This document shows positions 17,754 through 27,700 of a DNA stretch of 64,000 bases, in pieces. The translations under genes and the position numbers were made by a program. The notes below the pieces were generated by a model, which was not told the DNA's origin, ran no database searches, and saw only the letters and a program-made list of their open reading frames with translations. The stretch comes from Erythrobacteraceae bacterium (GTDB lineage: Bacteria; Pseudomonadota; Alphaproteobacteria; Sphingomonadales; Sphingomonadaceae), in the NCBI GenBank assembly GCA_027489065.1, contig JAIYAM010000023.1, forward strand, positions 1 to 64,000, given 5' to 3'. Each line of letters starts with the position of its first letter. Position 1 is the stretch's first letter.

Positions 17754-18754
17754 GCGCGGTCTCCGTGCTCGGACGCGAAGGCGGCGGCGGCGCCGAACAG
17801 GCCGGGCTGGGGGTGGACGATCAGCTTGACGGGGATGTTCGCCATCAGGCTTTCGAACCGCCCCTTGGCCTTGAAGCGCGCCGAAAAGCCCGAGGTCAGG
17901 AGCGTTTCGCGAATGCGATAGCCCAGTCCGCCCGCGATACAGACCCCGGCAAAGCCGCCCTGAGCAAGGGCAAGGTCGCCCGAAACCGAGCCTAGGGCGA
18001 GGCAAAAGCGGTCCACGGCGGCCGCTGCGAGGCTGTCCTCGCCGCTCGCGGCCAGGTTCCAGATGGCGATGGCGTCACGCTCGGGCACGGTGCGCTGTTC
18101 GAGCGCGGCGAGCGCCTGATAGATGTCGACGATACCGGGTCCCGCCACCACCCGCTCCACCGAGACGCGGTTGTGGCGGCGGCGCAGGCGGGCGAGGATC
18201 GCATCCTCGATCGTGTCGAGGGGCGCAAAGTCGATATGCCCGCCCTCAGTCGCCTGCACGCGGTAGTGGTCGCCCGAGCGGTAGAGGTGGGCCACCCCGA
18301 GACCGGTGCCCGGGCCGATCACGCTGATCGTGCCCTCGCGGCCCAGAGGCGCATCGGGTCCGGCAAGGTGCAGGAACTGGCTATCGTCCGCCCGCGCGAC
18401 GGCGTGGGCGACGGCGGCGAAATCATTGACGAGCGTGTAGTCGGTGACGCCGAGCTTCTCGGGGATCAGCGCCGGACGGATGATCCACGGATTGTTGGTG
18501 AAGCGGATCACCGGCGCGAGGTTCCCCGGCGTCCCGACCGGCCCCGCAATCGCCATGCTCACCGCCGCGGGCAGGCTGCCGCCCTTGCGGGTGCGGAAGG
18601 CTTCCCATGCGGTCTGGAAGCTGGCGTAATCGGCGGTGTGGAGCGTCTCGGGCTCGTCTAGGCTGATCGCCCCGTCGCCAGCGATGCTGGCAATCGCGAA
18701 GCGGGCATGGGTGCCGCCGATATCGACCACCACCAGATCGCGTGTCATGCCCAT
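17750..18754 (-). CDS. glk: Glucokinase
   Basis: 334 residues. Bacterial glucokinase family: phosphate loop VVVDIGGTHARFAI near the N-terminus, FTNNPW substrate segment, LVNDFAAVAHAV (catalytic Asp), GPGTGLGVAHL, and ATEGGHIDFAP. It phosphorylates glucose from sucrose hydrolysis or the FHS transporter, feeding zwf. ATG 18754 (alternative 18748) has GAGGGAC upstream. Overlaps the PEPC-like gene by 4 bases. The leader carries the 15-base element shared with zwf. Confidence 0.94.
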   Translation of the reverse strand: MGMTRDLVVVDIGGTHARFAIASIAGDGAISLDEPETLHTADYASFQTAWEAFRTRKGGSLPAAVSMAIAGPVGTPGNLAPVIRFTNNPWIIRPALIPEKLGVTDYTLVNDFAAVAHAVARADDSQFLHLAGPDAPLGREGTISVIGPGTGLGVAHLYRSGDHYRVQATEGGHIDFAPLDTIEDAILARLRRRHNRVSVERVVAGPGIVDIYQALAALEQRTVPERDAIAIWNLAASGEDSLAAAAVDRFCLALGSVSGDLALAQGGFAGVCIAGGLGYRIRETLLTSGFSARFKAKGRFESLMANIPVKLIVHPQPGLFGAAAAFASEHGDRA

Positions 18755-18793
18755 GTGTCCCTCGCCTGTCCGTCCGAGGGGATAGCGTAGCAG

Positions 18794-18820
18794 GCGGCGC
18801 GCGGGAATCCCACGCGCCGC
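18794..18820. terminator. GC hairpin between the S46 peptidase gene and glk
   Basis: GCGGCGCG (18794-18801) pairs with CGCGCCGC (18813-18820) around an 11-base loop. It lies downstream of the leftward S46 gene and within the glk leader, adjoining the shared 15-base element. No T-tract, so terminator activity is a guess. Confidence 0.35.
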
Positions 18821-18832
18821 ATACTTATTCAA
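18818..18832 (-). promoter_or_regulatory. 15-base element upstream of glk (identical copy before zwf)
   Basis: Minus-strand TTGAATAAGTATGCG, 63 bases before the glk start. See the copy at 12222-12236, 60 bases before zwf. No other exact copy was noticed in the window. Confidence 0.6.
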
Positions 18833-18845
18833 ATCATGCCTGAGG

Positions 18846-20996
18846 TCACTGGGCGGTGACGCCCATTTCCTTGAGCAGGCGATCAGCGCCGTCAACCTTC
18901 TCCATGGTCCACAGCATGAAGCGGCTGTCGACGTGGATCGTGCGGTTGATCGCCGGATCGTACATCCAGTCGGAGACCACGCCCTCGATCGTGCCGTCGA
19001 ACGCAAGGCCCACGAATTCGCCCTTGGCGTTCAGCGTCGAGGAGCCGGAGTTGCCGTTGGTGATGTCGACCGTCGACATGAAGTCGACCGGCAGCGTGCC
19101 GAGCTCGGGCGCGGCGTAGCGGCCGTAGTCCTTGGCCTTGATGAGGTCGATCATCTTGTCAGGCGCATCGAATTCGCCGCGGCCGGTGTGCTTGGCGACA
19201 ATGCCTTCCGCGGTGGTGAAGGCGGTCCAGATCTGCCCGTCCACCTTCTTGCCGGTCACCTTGCCGTAGGTGAAGCGCAGCGAGCCGTTGGCATCGGGGT
19301 ACATCGCCTTGCCCTGCGAGGCAGCATAGGCGAGGCGCGCTTCCATGACCTTCGAGCGGGCCTTCTGGACCTTGCCCGAACGCTCCTTGTCGGCAGCCTC
19401 GGCGGCCATCGCCTCGTCATGGGTCGCGACGGCGAGCTGGATGAAGGGATCGTTCGACGCCTTGAAGTCGGCGACCGACTTGCCCATCCACTCCATCCGC
19501 TTGGCGGTGTTGCCGAGTTCGCTGGTGGCATAGAGCGAGGCGAGATCGCGGCCTTCCATGAAGGCATCGAAGCTCTTGATGCGGCTGTCGGCGGGGAGCT
19601 GGCGGTATTCGGCAATGCCGTCCGCCCACAGCGCCTGGTCGATTGCCTGCACATAGCGGCGCTCGATGACCTGCATGCGCTGGGTCATGAAGGCCTTGTC
19701 GCGCTCTTGGAAGCCGGGCTCGCGGTCCTTGTCGGGCTTGGCCTGCTCGTTCGCCCAGCGGTAGAGCGTGCGCGCTGCGCCGTAGAGCTGGCCGCGGCCG
19801 AGCATGCCCTTGCGCACGTCGGCGAGCGAGGAGGCGTTGCTCTCGTCGACCAGCCTGTCGAGCTCGGCGAGGGCAGTGCCGTACTGCGCCTCACGCTTGG
19901 GATCGGCCTTGATCCACGCGCGGAAGCCGGCTTCCTCGGCCTGCTTCTTGGCGACCAGCGAGATGGCGTCGGCCCCGGCGAGCTGCCCGGCGATCTTCTT
20001 CTCGTAGTTCTCGGTGCCCTGAAGGGTCGCCGCATAGGCGATGGTCGCGGCCTGGTTGCCCGCGGTCAGCTCGTCGATGCGATTCCCGTATTCGGCGAGC
20101 ATGCGCTGCTGATAGGGGTAGAGTTCCTCATAGTAGAACTTGGCTTCGGCCGCGGTGCGCAGGCGTTCGGTGGTGCCGGGGAAGCCGGCCACCATCACGA
20201 AGTCGCCTTCCTTCACGCCCTGCTTGGCTATCGGCAGCCAGGCCTTGGGCTTGAAGGGCACGTTATCCTTGCTGAACGCCGCCGACGAGCCGTCGGGCGC
20301 CACGTAAGCGCGGTAGAATGAGAAGTCGCCGGTGTGGCGCGGCCACATCCAGTTGTCCTTCTCGCCGCCGAAATTGCCGACACCCGCAGCGGGCGCATAG
20401 ACGAGGCGCACGTCCTTGATCTCGAGCTGCTGCTGGAGCCAGTACTGCTGGCCGCCGAAATAGGCGCGCACGTCGCAGCGGCGGTTGGCCTGCTTCTCGC
20501 ACGCCTCGATCAGCGCGGCGCGGTTCGCCTGGAGGCGGTCATAGCGGGCGCGGCCGTCGAGCTTCTCGGTGCCCTTGAGCATGTCCTTGGAGACGTCGCG
20601 CAGGTCCTCGATCACGTAGACGCGGCTGCCCGGTGCAGCGGGAAGTTCGTCGCCCAGGGTCTTCGCGAGGAAGCCGTCGGTAAGGTAGTCGTTCTCCGGC
20701 GAGGAATTGTACTGGAGCGAGCCCGCGACGCAGTGGTGGTTGGTCGCCACGAGGCCATCGGGCGAGAGGAACGCGGCCGAGCAGCCGCCGAGCGAGGCAA
20801 TCGCGGTGAGCGGCGGGCGCTGGAGGTCGCCAAGCGTCTTGGCGTCGAGCTCGAGGCCGGCGGCCTTCATCTGGTCGGCAATCGCGCCGGTCTGGCTCGG
20901 CAGCCACATGCCCTCGTCGGCCATGGCGATGCTGGGCACGGCAGCGGGAACGGCGAACATCAGGGCGCTGGCCCCGGCGAGCAGGAACTTCTTCAT
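18846..20996 (-). CDS. S46-family dipeptidyl-peptidase (DPP7/DPP11 type), periplasmic
   Basis: 716 residues, normal for S46. Signal peptide residues 1-26 (ending SIAMA). Chymotrypsin-like triad segments: VATNHHC (about 84-89), GGEKDNWMWPRHTGDF (Asp) and TNGNSGSSTLN with the nucleophile Ser near 650, followed by GLAFDGTIE. A Gly in the last motif is associated with DPP7-like preference for hydrophobic residues, whereas Arg marks DPP11. It removes dipeptides from peptides in the periplasm. ATG 20996 is chosen for its signal peptide and AAGAGG upstream. Single-gene unit between glk and the DUF1826 gene. Confidence 0.92.
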   Translation of the reverse strand: MKKFLLAGASALMFAVPAAVPSIAMADEGMWLPSQTGAIADQMKAAGLELDAKTLGDLQRPPLTAIASLGGCSAAFLSPDGLVATNHHCVAGSLQYNSSPENDYLTDGFLAKTLGDELPAAPGSRVYVIEDLRDVSKDMLKGTEKLDGRARYDRLQANRAALIEACEKQANRRCDVRAYFGGQQYWLQQQLEIKDVRLVYAPAAGVGNFGGEKDNWMWPRHTGDFSFYRAYVAPDGSSAAFSKDNVPFKPKAWLPIAKQGVKEGDFVMVAGFPGTTERLRTAAEAKFYYEELYPYQQRMLAEYGNRIDELTAGNQAATIAYAATLQGTENYEKKIAGQLAGADAISLVAKKQAEEAGFRAWIKADPKREAQYGTALAELDRLVDESNASSLADVRKGMLGRGQLYGAARTLYRWANEQAKPDKDREPGFQERDKAFMTQRMQVIERRYVQAIDQALWADGIAEYRQLPADSRIKSFDAFMEGRDLASLYATSELGNTAKRMEWMGKSVADFKASNDPFIQLAVATHDEAMAAEAADKERSGKVQKARSKVMEARLAYAASQGKAMYPDANGSLRFTYGKVTGKKVDGQIWTAFTTAEGIVAKHTGRGEFDAPDKMIDLIKAKDYGRYAAPELGTLPVDFMSTVDITNGNSGSSTLNAKGEFVGLAFDGTIEGVVSDWMYDPAINRTIHVDSRFMLWTMEKVDGADRLLKEMGVTAQ

Positions 20997-21086
20997 CGAG
21001 CATACCTCTTGCGAGCGATGGCGTCCGCAGCAAGGCGGGAACGCCATCGGAGTGGATCGCACCCGCGCGGGCGCATGGAGGGGCTG

Positions 21087-21740
21087 TTAGGCCAGATGGC
21101 GGGACGGCGGAAGGGCCGAATCCGTGCCATCGACAAACAATCGGCTGACCGGGTTGAGCACCAGGAGCAACCGCGCCGCGCCCGTTTGTGCGATCGGCGG
21201 GGACCGGTGAATCGCAGGCCTGTCGGTCGCCAGCTTGCCCTTGAACAGCCCGACATCGAAAGCGGCGAGGCGGTTGATCCGCAAGGGCGTTTCGCCGGCA
21301 GCGACCCGGGCCGCGTCGTCATCGTCCAGCCAGTCGGTGCCTTCGCCGACATAGGTGGTGATCAGGCGCGCGGACACGTAGTCGGCGTGGAACTTGCGGC
21401 ACGAATCGGTGCGCACCACCTCAAGCCGCAGCTCGAAGCGCGCCAGATCCATCGCTGCGCAGTAGAGCCCGGCGAGGAGCGCGGCGTCGTCGATCAGCGC
21501 GCGGTGCAGCGCCGCATCGCCCACAAAGCCGCCGCGGCGCAGCGCCTGCGCGAACGCATCGGGAAGGCGTGCAACATCGCTCTCGAAGCGCAGGTCCTGC
21601 GGGGTCCCTTGGAGGAGCGGCGCGAAGTCGGCGAAGGGCCTGCGCTGCCAGATCGCAAGGTTGCAATCCGCATCGCGAATCGCCCCGAGCACTGCGGCGT
21701 TGTCAGCAGATCGGCACAGGCATTGGAGCAATGTTGCCAT
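21087..21740 (-). CDS. DUF1826 protein
   Basis: 217 residues, cytoplasmic, no signal or membrane segment. The conserved core includes CRKFHADYVSARLITTYVGEGTDW and a Cys-rich N-terminus (LLQCLCRSADN). The biochemical function is unknown. I recall DUF1826 genes being linked to zinc-responsive (Zur) loci, which fits the AT-rich palindrome at 21766-21780 just upstream of its start. Conserved His, Cys and Asp residues would suit metal binding, but that is inference. Confidence 0.75.
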   Translation of the reverse strand: MATLLQCLCRSADNAAVLGAIRDADCNLAIWQRRPFADFAPLLQGTPQDLRFESDVARLPDAFAQALRRGGFVGDAALHRALIDDAALLAGLYCAAMDLARFELRLEVVRTDSCRKFHADYVSARLITTYVGEGTDWLDDDDAARVAAGETPLRINRLAAFDVGLFKGKLATDRPAIHRSPPIAQTGAARLLLVLNPVSRLFVDGTDSALPPSRHLA

Positions 21741-21765
21741 GAGCGGTTACGACCTCGACCAAGTG

Positions 21766-21780
21766 TGATATGTTGTATCA
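21766..21780. promoter_or_regulatory. Candidate Zur-like operator
   Basis: TGATA-TGTTG-TATCA, an inverted repeat 26 bases upstream of the DUF1826 ATG in an AT-rich patch. AT-rich interrupted palindromes of this kind resemble alphaproteobacterial Zur/Fur-family sites. Regulator not shown. Confidence 0.4.
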
Positions 21781-21902
21781 TGACGCACTAGTGGCGTATG
21801 TCGGGGCTGACAAGGCGGCGCATGCGAAAGGCTCTTGCGAGTGATTATCAGCTGGGCCATGAGGCCTGCCAAGCACCCCTCGCTTCAAGGAACCCTCCTC
21901 CC

Positions 21903-22766
21903 ATGAACAGCACGCTCAAACTCTGGACCCAGCTTGGCCTCGGCACCGCACTCGCGGGCGGGCTGCTCGCGGCGTGCAGCGGCGGTGAGGCGGGCGGCGA
22001 GGCCGGGGGAGAAGGCGCCGCGAGCGGCCCTGAGGCCGCCGCTACCGCTGGCGAAGGCGAAGGCGGTTCGGGCCCCGGAGAAGGCGCTAGTTCGGCTGCC
22101 GCCGGCGGCGAGGGCGAGGGCGGCGTCGCGGTCGCCGACGCGGCCACGGACCCGGTGGCCTACGGTATCGCGCTCGCGGTCGCCGAGGCGCATGTCGCGG
22201 CAGCGCGCGATGCCTATGCCGCAGGCAAGAAGGATGCCGCCGCGGAGATGTTCGCGCACCCGGTGAGCGAGGTCCTGCTCGACATGGACCCGGTCTTCGC
22301 CAAGCTCGGCGTTGCGGACATGAAGCCGCTGTTCTCCGCCGCCTCGGATGCGGCGCTCGCCAGCAAGAGCGTGGGCGAGGTCGACAAGGCCTATGACAAG
22401 ATCATCGCCGCGCTGCGCGCCGCGGCACAGAAGGCTCCCGCCGGCGGGACGCCGGGCAAGGTCGCGACCGGCGTGATCGCCGACATGATCGAACGCTCGA
22501 GCGCGATGTATCGCCGCCTCGCCAAGGATGATGCTTACGAGCCCTATCTCGATGGCTACGGCTTCAGCCGCGTCGCCGCGAGCACCTTCGCCGCCTCGGG
22601 CGGAGCGATCAAGGCCGAGAATGCCGAAGCCCATGCCCGCATCACCGAGGCGCTGGCCCTGTTCGCCAAGGCCTATCCCACGGCCACGCGTCCCGGCAAG
22701 CTGCCGGTCGAGGCGGGCGCGCTGTCGGGGGCATCGGCAAAGGTGATGCTCGCCGCGGGAAGCTGA
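21903..22766 (+). CDS. Gly/Glu-rich lipoprotein of unknown function
   Basis: 287 residues. Type II signal peptide with lipobox LLAAC (Cys26), then a low-complexity linker of Gly, Glu, Ala and Ser (27-75), then a helical Ala-rich domain (80-287) not matched to a family I can name. Probably anchored in the outer membrane facing the periplasm. The ATG at 21903 is chosen because the lipoprotein signal starts there. It precedes the TpsB/TpsA genes by about 120 bases and may belong with that cassette, for example as an assembly factor. That role is a guess. Confidence 0.7.
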   Translation: MNSTLKLWTQLGLGTALAGGLLAACSGGEAGGEAGGEGAASGPEAAATAGEGEGGSGPGEGASSAAAGGEGEGGVAVADAATDPVAYGIALAVAEAHVAAARDAYAAGKKDAAAEMFAHPVSEVLLDMDPVFAKLGVADMKPLFSAASDAALASKSVGEVDKAYDKIIAALRAAAQKAPAGGTPGKVATGVIADMIERSSAMYRRLAKDDAYEPYLDGYGFSRVAASTFAASGGAIKAENAEAHARITEALALFAKAYPTATRPGKLPVEAGALSGASAKVMLAAGS

Positions 22767-22888
22767 CGCGCAAAGTCCTGCCCGGATGCGACCGGTCGAG
22801 GTGCTTGCTGCTTGTTTTTGCCGCATTCCCCTGTAGGTTTGCCGGCGCCGCGGGGGATGCGGCTCCGAGACTGCCTTGGGGGGGAACA

Positions 22889-24709
22889 TTGGCGAGCGCT
22901 CAGCACCATTTTGCTGTCAGGATTATCGCCAGACACATGCTGTGCGGTGCCGCCGCATTGGCCGTCGCCGGGGCAGCAGTCCCGCTTGCCGCGCAGCAGC
23001 AGCCCGTCCGCATCGCCCCGCCGACCCGCAGCGATCTCGCCCCGCCCGAGCTGCGCCGCGAGGAGCAGCCCGTCACCCTGACGATCGATGGCGATTTCGA
23101 GCGTGCGCCCTGCGCGCTCGACCGCCCGGAATTCGCCGCGATCCGCTTCACCGTGAAGGGCGCGCAGTTCCTCGGGCTGGAGCGCGTCCCCGGCCTCTCG
23201 CTCGACGACGCATGGCGCAGCTACGAAGGCCGCGAGCTGCCCGTCTCGGTGCTGTGCGACATTCGCGCCGAGGCCAATGCGATGCTCCGCCGTCAGGGCT
23301 ATCTTGCCACGGTCGAGATCCCCGAGCAGAGCCTTGCAGACGGCACGCCCGATTTCCGGGTGGTGTTCGGCCGCCTCACCGCGGTGCGGGTGCGCGGCGA
23401 TGCCGGGCCTTCGGGCAAGCTTGTCGCTGCCTATCTCGAAAAGCTCACCGCGCAGGAGGTGTTCAACACCAACGCGGCGGAGCGCTACCTGCTGCTCGCC
23501 GACGACATTCCGGGCCTCAACGTGCGCCTGTCGCTGCGCCCCGCGGCCGGCGGCCAGCCTGGCGATCTGGTCGGCGAAATCGCGGTGCTGCGGCAGACCG
23601 GCATGGTCGATCTCAACATCCAGAACCTCGGCTCGCGCGCGCTCGGCCGCTTCGGCGGCGTGCTGCGCGGGGAGCTCTACGGGCTGACCGGCCTCGGTGA
23701 CCGCACCACCGTGTCCGCCTTCTCGACGCTCGACTTCAGCGAACAGCAGACCGTGCAGATCGGCCACGAATTCCGTGTCGGCGGGGAAGGCCTGCGGCTC
23801 GGCGGGCAGTTCACCTGGAGCACCGCCGACCCGTCCGTCGCCCTGCCCGGCTTTGCGGTTTCATCCGAGACCACCTTTGCCAACGCCTATGCCAGTTATC
23901 CGCTGGTGCTGAGCCGCGCGCACAGCCTAGTGGCCGAGGCCGGTCTCGACATCGTCGACCAGGACGTGACGGTGAATTCCGTCCCCCTGACCCGCGACCG
24001 GGTGCGCATGGCCTATCTGCGCTTCGACGGGGCGCGGACCGACCGCGACTCGATCCTGCGCACGGGCGGCTACAGCCCGTTCGAGCCGCGCTGGCGGGTG
24101 CATTACGGCTTCGAGGCGCGGCAGGGCATCGACGTGCTCTCCGCCAGCCCCGACTGCCGCCCCAACGCGCTCGCCTGCCTGATCGGAGGCAAGGCTGGCC
24201 CGAGCCGGATCGAGGCCGATCCGACCCCGACGCTCGCACGGCTCACCGGCGGCATCGAATATCGTCCGCGGCCACGCCTCGCCTTCGCGCTCGAGACCAC
24301 CGCGCAAGTCACCGGCGACGCGCTTCCCGCCTTCGAGGAGCTCGCGGCGGGCAACTTCACGACCGGGCGCGGCTATGATCCGGGCGCGGTACTGGGCGAC
24401 AGCGGGATCCTGAGCTCCTTCGAGCTGCGCTATGGATCGCTCGCGCCCGACGGGGCGAGGGCGGTGGCGCTCCAGCCCTATGCCTTCACCGATGTCGCCT
24501 TCGTCTGGAACGAGGACCCGAGCCGCCGCGCCGCCAACCCCGACCGGCTGTGGTCGGCGGGCGGTGGTCTGCGCGCCGCATGGGGCGGTGGCATCCAGAG
24601 CGATCTAATCGTCGCCGTCCCCTTGGTGACGCCCGACCTCGCCGCCCGACGCGGCGATGTGCGCATCCTGTTCACGCTGACCGCCCGCCTGCTTCCGTGG
24701 AGACGCTGA
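22889..24709 (+). CDS. TpsB two-partner secretion transporter (ShlB/FhaC/HecB family)
   Basis: About 606 residues. Signal peptide, a POTRA domain (ShlB type, about 55-185), then a 16-strand barrel with the Omp85-superfamily loop-6 motif in TGRGYDPGAVLGDSG, followed by LSSFELRYG. It translocates the TpsA exoprotein encoded immediately downstream across the outer membrane. The start is uncertain. TTG 22889 follows GGGGGGAACA and gives a basic leader, while ATG 22937 would leave an n-region without charge. The same GGGGAACATTGGCGAG context recurs at the pentaheme gene. Stop and the tpsA ATG are separated by one base. Confidence 0.85.
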   Translation: MASAQHHFAVRIIARHMLCGAAALAVAGAAVPLAAQQQPVRIAPPTRSDLAPPELRREEQPVTLTIDGDFERAPCALDRPEFAAIRFTVKGAQFLGLERVPGLSLDDAWRSYEGRELPVSVLCDIRAEANAMLRRQGYLATVEIPEQSLADGTPDFRVVFGRLTAVRVRGDAGPSGKLVAAYLEKLTAQEVFNTNAAERYLLLADDIPGLNVRLSLRPAAGGQPGDLVGEIAVLRQTGMVDLNIQNLGSRALGRFGGVLRGELYGLTGLGDRTTVSAFSTLDFSEQQTVQIGHEFRVGGEGLRLGGQFTWSTADPSVALPGFAVSSETTFANAYASYPLVLSRAHSLVAEAGLDIVDQDVTVNSVPLTRDRVRMAYLRFDGARTDRDSILRTGGYSPFEPRWRVHYGFEARQGIDVLSASPDCRPNALACLIGGKAGPSRIEADPTPTLARLTGGIEYRPRPRLAFALETTAQVTGDALPAFEELAAGNFTTGRGYDPGAVLGDSGILSSFELRYGSLAPDGARAVALQPYAFTDVAFVWNEDPSRRAANPDRLWSAGGGLRAAWGGGIQSDLIVAVPLVTPDLAARRGDVRILFTLTARLLPWRR

Positions 24710-24710
24710 G

Positions 24711-27700
24711 ATGACCCGACCGCTGCTGCTAGCCAACCGTGTGCGCATGCTGGCCGGCTGCGGCAGCGCGGCGCTGGCCCTGTCGCTGGCGCTCGCTCCG
24801 GGCGCCGCCGAGGCGCAGGGCATCAACGCCGATTACGAAGTCGTGCGCGGCTCGGCGGAAATCTTCGACTATCAGAACGTCAACGGCGGCCAGACGACCC
24901 AGATCCTTGCCTATGATCGCGCTGTGGTGATCGACTGGACTCCCTTCCTCGACCAGTTCGGCAACGCGCTCGATTTCCTGCCTGCGGGCAACGAGGCGAT
25001 CTTCCAGAACGGCTTCGGGATCACCAACTTCGCGGTGCTCAACCGCATCCTGCCGACCGCCAACGGTTCGGTCGCGGTGATCAACGGATCGGTGATCTCG
25101 CGCATTCAGGACTATTCCACCAGCTTCCGCAGTACCCAGATCCTCAGTGGCGCTAACCAGCCGATGACCAGCCCCGGCTCCACGCCCGGCGGGTTCGTCG
25201 CCTTCTATTCGCCGACCGGCTTCCTGATCGGCAGCACCGCGACCTTCGACGTCGGTCAGCTGCTGCTGACGACGCTCGATACCACGCCCGAGAACTTCGC
25301 GAGCTTCGTCGACGGCGGGACGCTCAACCTCGCGGCGACCGCGGGATCGACGGCGCGCATCCGCATCGAGCCGGGCGCGCGGATCGACGCGACTTCAGAA
25401 AACGGCTTCTTCGCGGTGGTCGCGGCGGACGTGCAGATGTCGGGCATTTCCAACGTCAACGGCAGCCAGGCCTTTGTCGCGGGCGAGGTGGTGAACCTGC
25501 GCTTCTCGAACGGATTGTTCGACATCGAAGTGCCGCTGGGCACCGCGGCAAGCGGTAACGTGCTCACGCTTGACGGGACGGTCGGCGGCGCTGCGAGCAC
25601 CGGCGCGGCGGGCGATAACCACGTGATCTACGGCGTCGCCGCGGCGCAGAAGGATCCGATCTCGATGCTCTTCAGCGGCAATCTCGGCTTTGCGCCCGCG
25701 CAGCAGGCCGGGATCGTCAACGGCGAGATCATCCTCGCCGCCAACCACAACGTCTTCGGGCGCAGTGTCGCCGGGGGCGCGATCGACCAGGGCCTCGCCG
25801 CGCAGTTCAATGCCAAGGCCGGCACGAGCCCGGTCAGGGCCGACATCTTCATCGACAACATTGCCGCCACGAGCAGCCTCATGGCGGTCGGCACGCATCT
25901 CACCCGGTTCAGCGCCGCGAACGCCAATGCGAGCGTCTCCGGCAACCTGCTGCTGGCCGGCGGCACGGCGGCGGAAGTGCGCGTCGGCGTGGGGCGGAGC
26001 CTGATGGTGGGGGGCGATCTCCTCCTTGCCTCCGACGCCTTCGGGTTGATCAGCGACAGTCTCGCGCTGCCCACCGACGCCGATGCAGTGGCCGGCTCGG
26101 CGCTTCTCGAGGCGCGCGCGGGCAGCACGGTCGATATCGGCGGCGCGCTCCGGATCAGCGCGGATGCGACGGCCGGCGCGAACCTCGGCAACGGTGCGGC
26201 CGGCTCGGCGCAGGGCGGCAGCGCCCGCCTCGTTGTCGACGGCGGGACGCTGACGACCGGCGGGGCGGCGACCATCTCCGCACAGGCGATCGGTGCGGCG
26301 GTGCAGTTCGGCGAGAGCGAGGGTGTGCTGCGCGGCGGCCTCGCCGAGCTCAGCGCGCAAGGCCTTGCCGACGTCACGATCAACAACAGCCTGTTCATGA
26401 CTGCCGACGCCTACCATCGCAGCTTCGGCGCGCAGGCCGCGGGCGCGGCCTATGGCGGCACGGCCCGGCTCGACAATGGTTCGAGCCAGGTGACGATAGC
26501 CGGCGATGCCTTCCTCACCGCCTCGGCGTCCGGATCGGGCACCGATTCCGTGGGCGCCGGCACGCTCGCCGATGCGGGCGAGGCGCGGGTGATCGTCGAC
26601 GGCGGCGGCCTGACCAGCGTCGGCGGGCTGCTCTCGCTTTCGGCCAATGCGCTGGGCGGCTTCAACTATGGCGGCAGCGGCGGCGATGCGCTGGGCGGGG
26701 TGGCCTTGGCGGTGACCCGCGGCGGCAGCGGACTCGATGTGACCGGCGGCTTCTTCGCCAATGCCGAAGCCACGGGCGGCTTCGGACTGGGCGGCGGCGA
26801 TGCCTTCGGCGGCGTGGCCGGGGCGATCGCCGAGACCGGAACGATGAACCTGCGCTCCAACGCGAGCGCGATCGCCAGGGCGATCGGCGGCGACGGCTAT
26901 TTCGGCACGGCCGACGGCGGCGACGGCGTGGGCGGGACTGCGGTGCTGCGCGCGGAGGGAACGCTGACCCAGACCGCCTCGCTGATTATCGGCGTCGGCG
27001 CCATCGCCAATGCCGATGGTGAGGGCGGTCAGGGCGGCCAGGCCAGCAGCGTCGCCGCCGGTGGGCGCGGCGGCGACGGACGCGGCGGCAGCGCCTCGCG
27101 CGACAATCAGGCGGATGCGAGTTTCGTCGGCGGGGCCTACATCCTCGCGGGCGGCGACAACGGCACGCTGACCACTGGCGCGCTCACCAATGCCTCGGCC
27201 CGCGGGATCGGCGGTTCGGGTGGATCCTATTCGACCTACGACCCCGATCAGGGCCCCGAGGATGCGGGCGATGGCGGCGACGGCTTCGGCGGCACGGCGC
27301 GGGTCGGGACGGCGCTGCTGGGCACGAACGGCTCGCTCGGCCTTGGCCGCGCGCAGTTCGCCGGCGTTGTCGTCGATGTCGAGGGCAGCGGCGGATCGGG
27401 CGGGCGCGAGGGGGGCGACGGCTTCTTCCTCGGCACGGGCCTCGGTCGTGCCGGCAACGGCACCGGCGGCGCCGCGCTGCTGACCGCAGACGGCGGCCAG
27501 GTCATCACTTCGAACCTCGATCTGCGCGCCGTCGGGCTCGGCGGCTTCTCGCGCGCTGGCGGCACCGGGCAGGGTGGCCGCGCGATTGTTTCGGGCAGCG
27601 CGGGAGGCACGATTGTCGCGTCGACAGCCTTGCTGGATGCGGCGGGGCAGGGCGGTTTCGGTGACGGCGGCGCAGGTGGCCGGGGCGCTGGCGGCGAGGC

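Noticed and set aside
18794..18820. Hairpin as a riboswitch for glk
   Set aside because: Simple 8-bp stem without conserved aptamer features. Only listed as a possible weak terminator.
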